DNA of 64,000 bases from Eudromia elegans (taxonomy: Eukaryota; Chordata; Aves; Tinamiformes; Tinamidae), in NCBI GenBank assembly GCA_003342815.1, contig PTEX01000049.1, positions 2,329,859 through 2,393,858 of the forward strand, written 5' to 3'. The notes beneath the pieces are model-generated. The model did no database searches. It was given only the letters and a program-made list of their open reading frames with translations, and was not told where the DNA came from. The position numbers and the translations under genes are program-made. Below are positions 57,481 through 64,000 of the stretch, one piece after another; within the stretch, counting starts at the first letter, position 1, and each line of letters starts with the position of its first letter.

Positions 57481-60400
57481 AAGTATATTTATTTTTAAGC
57501 AATTTCTTCTGATCCAGCATAATTTTTACAGTTTTATAGATTTATTGTGTAGTGAAATAGTATAGATATATACACTAAAATCTCTTAGAAAAGCATGAAA
57601 ATGAAAAGATCCGTTGATCTCCATGAGAAGGAGGAGGGGCCATTCCCAGCTCACAGGGCTTTCGGGCATTTGCTTAGGAGAGTTTTGAAGGATGGAGTCA
57701 CAGTGTCTCTGAGCTTGGTTTCTCCGGCTATTCCAGCCTGTTCGTCTTGTTGCACTGAAGTAATACCCATGAAATATTGCACAGGTGAATGGCAACTTCA
57801 GCAGAATGATGAGCCGTGATCAGGCGCTTTTGTAGCTTCTTTATCTTTGTGTTGTATGCCGTAGCGCTTGTTAAGTTTCATCTGTTTTTCCCTCAGAATC
57901 AAGAACTGCTGTTACTTGATTGCTAGGAGAAAGCCCAGCGTGACCGGCAGAGCTGCTGTATCTGCTGTGACCTGCGAGGACGGGGCTGGCGCGGAGGGGT
58001 CACAGCGGGAGAGGGCAGCAGCTCTCAGCAGAGAAAGGTTCAAGGGGACTTCCTTGGCAAAGGAGAGAGAATTCATGAGGGACTGTCCTTATTCTTGCTG
58101 ATGGTAAACTGACATGCAATGATAGCAAGTTAGTACTTGGCCACGTCTCGTCTCTGGGTTATGAAGCCTCCGAAGTGATGAGTTTCAACTATCAACTGAA
58201 GGGATTTGGGTCTTTGACTCTGTTTTCGTGGCGGTTCACTTTGCTGAAACTCCCTGCATTGAAATGCCTCTTAAGAAACGCTTTTAGCCCCAAAGCCCTA
58301 TTAATATTTAAAGTGTTTTTCTCCAGCAGCGCAGCAGCTGTGCAATGTGGAAGAGAAGACATTTTTCTCTTTCCCTTGGCAGCTCTAAAGCATCCAATGG
58401 TAAATAGGGAAGAAGGGAAATAAATAAATGAAAAGTTTTGCTTCTGGTATGACACATCTAAAGCACTGAGTATTGATCCTAGCCAAAGCCTTCTCCTTGG
58501 TTATATTTTTGATGTTAACCAAACTTAATATAGACGTAACATAGGAACAAACCTAGAGCTGCACAGTACAGCTGTGAACGAATCTCTGCCAGCAGAGCCA
58601 CAGGCTCTAGCAGGTATGTGAACACAAGAGCCATCTCCTGATACTCCTAGATTGTTTTCTGCATAGACATCAGTCCACATCTACCCCGAACTGCCTGTTG
58701 GTTGCTCCTAGGAAGATTTTTCTGTGTGAGCATAACTTTTCAAAACTGTTTTGGTTTTAGCTCATCTCCTTTGTGGAAAGGCGAGGCGCCCAACACGTCC
58801 TGCTCTGAGGAGGATGGATTGAGATGCTGTGTGAGTGATAAATATATCCTCAGACTCAGAGTAAATATTCAAAGGCGTGTAGCTAAGGTATAAAGGTGTA
58901 AATTTTATACAAGTTGGCCACAGACGCCTTGTCATTTCCCAGTAAATTAAAGAGTCTTCCATTGGACCTATAAATTTATCGTACTAGTATTCTTCCATGA
59001 CTACGGAAACAGACTGACCCTGTGTTGTTGGCATGTTTCATTCCCTACAGATAACAGGAGTCCAGGGCTGCTCCTGTGTGTGCCGTGGCACCAATAAATT
59101 GAGCACAAGCCCCTTTTTGCTGCTGTTCCCATTGCTGCTGCTCAGTGTTAGTCTTTCTTTTTCACTGTTTTTATTTTCCAGCACCTTGGTCAGATTCTTT
59201 GCTATAAAAAAAAACGAGTGTTCTCATGCGCTCTGCTAATTACGAACAGGCTTAGAAGCCACGATTTATGTCAGAAGTGTTGCAGGAGGATGGGAATCTC
59301 TTTCCCATTATGGATCACATGGTGGGTGATCCGTAGAGGCTGGGATAATCATCTCGACAATCATCAGGCTTTTTCTTTCAGGACTAGTTTTGGCCAAAAG
59401 CAAAGCTGGCCACCAAGACCTAAGCAATTTTCTGGCTGAACTGGGTAAATCCTGTACTAAGACTACAAATCTTGAATAACAAAGACAAGCTGCTTGAAGT
59501 TTCTCATTGACCTTGGGACTATTCCCATAAAGTATATGGGATGTACAAAAGTACATCCTGATTGTGTTAGGTGAATTATTGGTCTTTGTGGGTTTCTGGA
59601 TAGCAGAAGTGCTATATATCTGATCATCCAGGCATTTTGTGGGCTAGGTGCTGGGCTCATTTTTATGGGCACATACTCAGAGTCATACCAAAAGAGTTCA
59701 AGATTTCGGATGTATTCTGAATGTTTGGAGCATTTTGCTGAATATATTTTTAGTGGCCGCTCAATAGTTGCTCTTTAGTGTGAAAAAAATCCCCTCCAAG
59801 GCAACGTTCTGCTCCAGGACATTCTGAAATGAGCCTGAGATTTGGGGAAACTCTAGTGCTTCAGACCTTTGGTTTCATGTTAAGCCCACACTGGGCTGGA
59901 CTTGCTTATTTGATAGAATAAGGACAGTTGGGTTAACTCCAGGTTCATTGAACCTTTTCTGCTTTTTACTGGTTTTCATTTTATTATACATATTCACCCC
60001 AAGACCTGAAAGAGGATTAAAATGCCAGACAGGAGGCAGAATCACTCAGTATTTCTAATCACATACCAGAAATCTCAAGGCACAGTTCCCACAAGTTTTT
60101 CTGGTCTTTGTAGACCATAAAAGGCTCAGAAGTCCACTCTGAGCTCCTTAGTCATTCAAAAATAGGTAGGTTAGTTAGTTTATTTGTTTGTTTTTAACTG
60201 AGGATCCCACTGTGATGATCATAATCAATCAATCCAGTTTTCCTCACGGTTCAGGTGATGTTAGCTTTGAATTTGTTCAGTAAGGCAAACTAACGGAAGT
60301 CTTCCTTCAAAAGAAAATTCTAACAAGACTATTTATTGCCAGAAAAAAGCCTTGAAACTCCTGCAGTTCAATATACTTCCCTACACATTATTTAATTTCA

Positions 60401-61056
60401 GATTGTCGTATGAATTTGCTTTGTTTTACTCCTGTGTGTTCTCCTTTCACCAATACTTTGAAGAAGCAGCACTGTCCTTGTCAACAGCAGAGTATACCCA
60501 CCTGCTTGGGCTTCTTAAGCAGCAACCAAAGCCTGGATTATCTAAGCTACAAATGGGTAAATTCCAGCTCCTTGCATCTTCCATTAGCTTCACCCTTTGG
60601 AAATGGATTTCCAATAAAGCAAGTCACTGACCTGCTTTCAGTGACGTTGCTGGAAAGTCCAGTCTTAGTGAGCACTCCTCAAGCCCCTTACAGCTTGGGG
60701 ACACTGATGATGGCTCCAATGGGATGCCTTCTAAGAGGGAAGAATTTCCAAGAACGTCTTCTCTTAGGCTCTGTATTTGACTGATGGACAGTGTAAAGCC
60801 ACAGGCTGCTGCATTTGGCTGTGTAGAACCTTTCATGTCTTTCTGACATAATTGAGCACACACGTAGCCCGAACCTCACTAGCAGGAGCAGGGGGGTTGT
60901 AGGGAGTGCGGTAGAGGAGTCAAAATTGCCATTTGTGTGCAGAAACAGTGGCATCTAGTGGACAGTCCCCTCAGTTCCCGAACTGCAGGTTTGCTAGTGC
61001 TGAACAGGCTCTGCAAAGTCCTGTGATGTGGCTGCCTTCATCTTCCTTGGCCACCT
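57481..61056. other. AT-rich non-coding DNA, nothing recognised
   Basis: Short frames only, none with a recognisable domain. 'ttagttagtttatttgtttgttt' style low-complexity text occurs around 60172-60196. No repeat family recognised. Confidence 0.45.
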
Positions 61057-61099
61057 CTGCAGGTAGGGCGAAGTAAACAGTTCCTCTGTTTACCTGCAG
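61057..61099. promoter_or_regulatory. Interrupted inverted repeat carrying paired forkhead motifs
   Basis: The right arm CTGTTTACCTGCAG (61086-61099) is the exact reverse complement of the left arm CTGCAGGTA...AACAG (61057-61065 plus 61076-61080) once the 10 bases at 61066-61075 are removed; the removed stretch repeats GTA on its edge. The inner arms GTAAACAG (61073-61080) and CTGTTTAC (61086-61093) are perfect and each holds a forkhead core GTAAACA. FOX binding is inferred from the motif. Confidence 0.5.
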
Positions 61100-64000
61100 G
61101 ACCCAAATTAATTTACATGAGTGGAGTACTTGGCTTCTTAAAGCTGGTGGAAGAGCTGGATGTCTGGAAAAATCATGACTGTGTTCTTTGTCCTTGTTTT
61201 CTCTTTATTTACCCTCATGATTTTCTGTCCTCTTTTTTCTATGTATTCTCTCCACCCTTATTCTTTGTTTCAAACTTTCCTATGTAGCATATGCAATTTT
61301 TTTCATCTCAGTAGAGACGGAGATACTTCAATGATCAATTCCACCATAAAACAGGCGTGTTGTGAGAGAGTTTACTTTTGCAAAGAAGCTTAAGTGTTGG
61401 AATGCTAAAGGCTGGTATTTTTTATTCAAATCTGAGTGCAGACATGGGCTGGCTCCTTAGCCTCTTGACTGGATGAATCAGCCTTAGTCAAATGTGGGCT
61501 AAAGGATATTCACCCAATACTATTTTTTCCCCTTAAAAATTGGAGAGAGCGTAAACCAGGTATGTATAAGTACTTCAGCTTGCCATGTTCTTATTTTACT
61601 CATTTCAATCCAGAGATAATAATTCTTAACCTTTCTTTAGAGGAACCTTCCTAATGTGGAAAAGCAAACTTAAAAAGAATAAACAGCCTCTGCTCCCTGC
61701 GTTTGCATCGGGATTAGCTCAATGTTAGTGTGGCAGACGTAAAAGCCACTGCACTTAGGAGGTTTCCAGCTCACATGTGAATATAGCCACATGGGAGCTC
61801 TCTTGTTTCAGTAAAGTACCTAAACCCACTTTCACTGGGCAAACTTGGGCATAATTGGGAACAGCATGATTTGTTTTTTTACTGAGTAAGAGAGACCAGG
61901 GCCAGTATTTCCCTTAATGACTTTAACTTATTGGAGATATGCAAATAGAGATCTATATTGTATAGAGTATTATGAATGAAGCACACAATAGCAGCCTGAT
62001 TACGTTTTTTTACCCTCCCAGATTTAATCTGTGATTTCATCTTGAGAGCAGTGGAAGGGAAACCTTTGATGCTTTGAGATTTAAATTATTTCCTTGGAGG
62101 CATCTAGGAAAGCTCTTACTGGAAAGAAAATATGCTAGGACTGTTGATCTATTTCAGTCTACCAAGTGGTGTGTTACTGCAGTGGCTACTTATTCCCTCT
62201 CTGTCATCAGGTTCTTAGAGTGACTGCAGTGGGGGACTCTGAAAGTTACTTTGGTCTGTCCATAACTAATTCTTTTGCAATTAGAAATCCTAACAGTGAT
62301 GCAAGACCCACCAGAGGTTTACTCATGTTGTTTTGCAGATATCATATATTTATTATTTGACTTTACAAGCAATTTTGTTCCAAGGCTGAAGTTATAAAGG
62401 TACATTGGCAGATGTGGCTGAATTGTCAGAATTATAAAGGGAAAAGTTGTGCAAAGAAACTACAAAACAATTAAACTGCATCTTCTTCCTTCCCAGTTGC
62501 TGATTCTAGTAATTCCTCCAATATTTCCTTAGGATTCTGTAATATTGAACCTCCTTGTGTTGAGTGATTTTTATCAGCACATAATGGGGAACTCAGCATA
62601 ACAAAATTAGCTGAGAACAGATCTGAATCAAGCATTTATTATGAAGAAATACATGAAATACTCATCAGGCAATTAAACATAGATTAGTGTTGCATAAATG
62701 TTATGTCTGCTACTTAAGGTTTCCTCTGAAGTCCAGAACAGTGACATTTTCTTCATATTTATATTATCCAATCTTCTACAGTCCTTCCCTTTATGTTCCT
62801 TTTGTCTCAGATAGTCTAAAGCTTTACCCTTAAAAACATATTCTGAAGCTTTTAGAATCACTACACAGTGATATATTCTTACTCATAGCTCAGATTTTGG
62901 AGGAAACCTGTGAGTGTTTTTTATGCATGCATGTAATCATTATTTTCTCTACAGGTAGAAAATATATGGTGGTGTATAACATATCTAGCCTTGCTTGGTT
63001 GAAAGCTTTCCTAAATCACTAGGATTACACCGTATTCCAGAGACGTTCAATACATAGCTGGTACAGGAATAAACTCGTCCACCAGAACACAAAGCACGTA
63101 TCCTCTTAAATGCACATGAGATCTGCAGGAAAAAAAAGAAAATACAATTAAAATACATAAATATGTAGACTATATTTTTCGTACACGAAGGGCTTCAAAT
63201 AAATATAAGAACTTCTGTAATATTAATTCTTCACAATAGCAGGACCCTGGCAGCCTTCTACTGTTTCTCAGCTGGAAGATTTTTTGAAAACTGCCAGCTT
63301 ACTTTGTAGGGCTGAGTTTAGGAATTTTATGTTTGGTTTTTAAATGAATTGTGGCTCTATCCTTTATTAGGAAGGAAGAAATGTATACTGTAAAAATATA
63401 TAAAAGATACCAGTTATGGGGCAGGTAAATCCATTAGATTGGATGGACTAAATCCCTGTTGCAGTGTGGATAGCAATGTGGATTTAACCAGTGTTCCAGG
63501 AATTGTTCTTCTGATCTCTGCTCCAGGCGCTGGAGGTAAAGCATATACTCCTATTTAAAGAAAAGAAAACATAATTTAATTATGTAACCATTCGAGTCTT
63601 GCATCAGCCCAATGAACCAGTAGAATGGTATCGTTTCTATAAGAGGACTGAATTTATCCCTGAAAATTATTAAGTTGAATGAAATGAGGCTGCCAATCAG
63701 TTTGCCCGTGGAATATTTAAAGAATGACACCAACAACCTGGTTAGCCTTCATTTCTTTTCATCCCTTAAGGGGACTGAGAGTCCCAGGTAGAAAACAATC
63801 TCCTCACATGCTGTAGGAATGGGTAAATGCTTAGTTTTCTCATGTTCTCCTCTACTGAATAGGGGTTAACCATCCTTCCTGTAGAACTTGCTGTTGCTCT
63901 TTGAGTTGACTGGACATTGGTGTCCTGCTCTCACTGCAGTCCCTCCTCCTCACAGCCCAAGGGGACTTGGCCCAACTTTCTTGTGACAACTTCACTGTGA
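61100..64000. other. AT-rich non-coding DNA, nothing recognised
   Basis: A perfect octamer lies at 61939-61946. Frames are short and unrecognised, and no repeat family stands out through the end of the window. Confidence 0.45.

Noticed and set aside
1..64000. CRISPR arrays, bacterial operons, phage or plasmid features
   Set aside because: Nothing in composition, gene density or repeat structure supports a prokaryotic origin; MIR-type SINEs and CpG islands indicate a vertebrate nuclear genome.

Overview
This window looks like non-coding DNA from a vertebrate nuclear genome. The absence of Alu, L1 or other mammalian repeats, the scattered copies of ancient amniote MIR-type SINEs, and a set of heavily decayed inverted-repeat elements with a 'ttacaccagctga / cattgaagtcaatg' core (a type I associate from memory with turtle, crocodilian and bird genomes) point to a non-mammalian amniote. 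A bird is my best guess because interspersed repeats are so sparse and old; a crocodilian or turtle is not excluded. The base composition alternates between AT-rich stretches and short GC/CpG-dense islands.

I found no protein-coding gene, tRNA, rRNA or known microRNA that I can defend. The longest open frames (about 110-173 codons) sit mostly in GC-rich patches, often with overlapping open frames on both strands, and none matches a family I recognise. The window reads as a gene desert, or the inside of a very long intron, beginning at the edge of a CpG island (1-260) that may be the promoter or first exon of a neighbouring gene lying mostly to the left.

Layout: 1-260 CpG island; 0.26-12.7 kb AT-rich with few repeats, one perfect CRE palindrome (2843-2852) and two inverted-repeat elements; 12.7-14.1 kb two CpG-dense blocks; 14.1-34.9 kb the richest in fossil repeats (several MIRs and inverted-repeat elements), with isolated CpG clusters (27.96-28.25 and 31.37-31.51 kb) and several blocks that look like conserved non-coding elements; 34.9-36 kb GC-rich; 36-40.7 kb AT-rich; 40.8-48.9 kb mixed, with GC-rich patches and a 45-bp tandem duplication; 49-64 kb mostly AT-rich, with one possible 133-bp exon (52384-52516) and a nested inverted repeat of forkhead sites (61057-61099).

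The most interesting leads are regulatory or structural: paired GATA and E-box motifs in the first CpG island, an apparent excess of perfect octamer (ATGCAAAT) sites, several perfect palindromes of 16-20 bp, the interrupted inverted repeat at 61 kb, and an isolated CpG cluster (21 CpG in 120 bp) inside the desert. I did not find a convincing new biological system. Everything below rests on reading alone; no alignment or database search was run.
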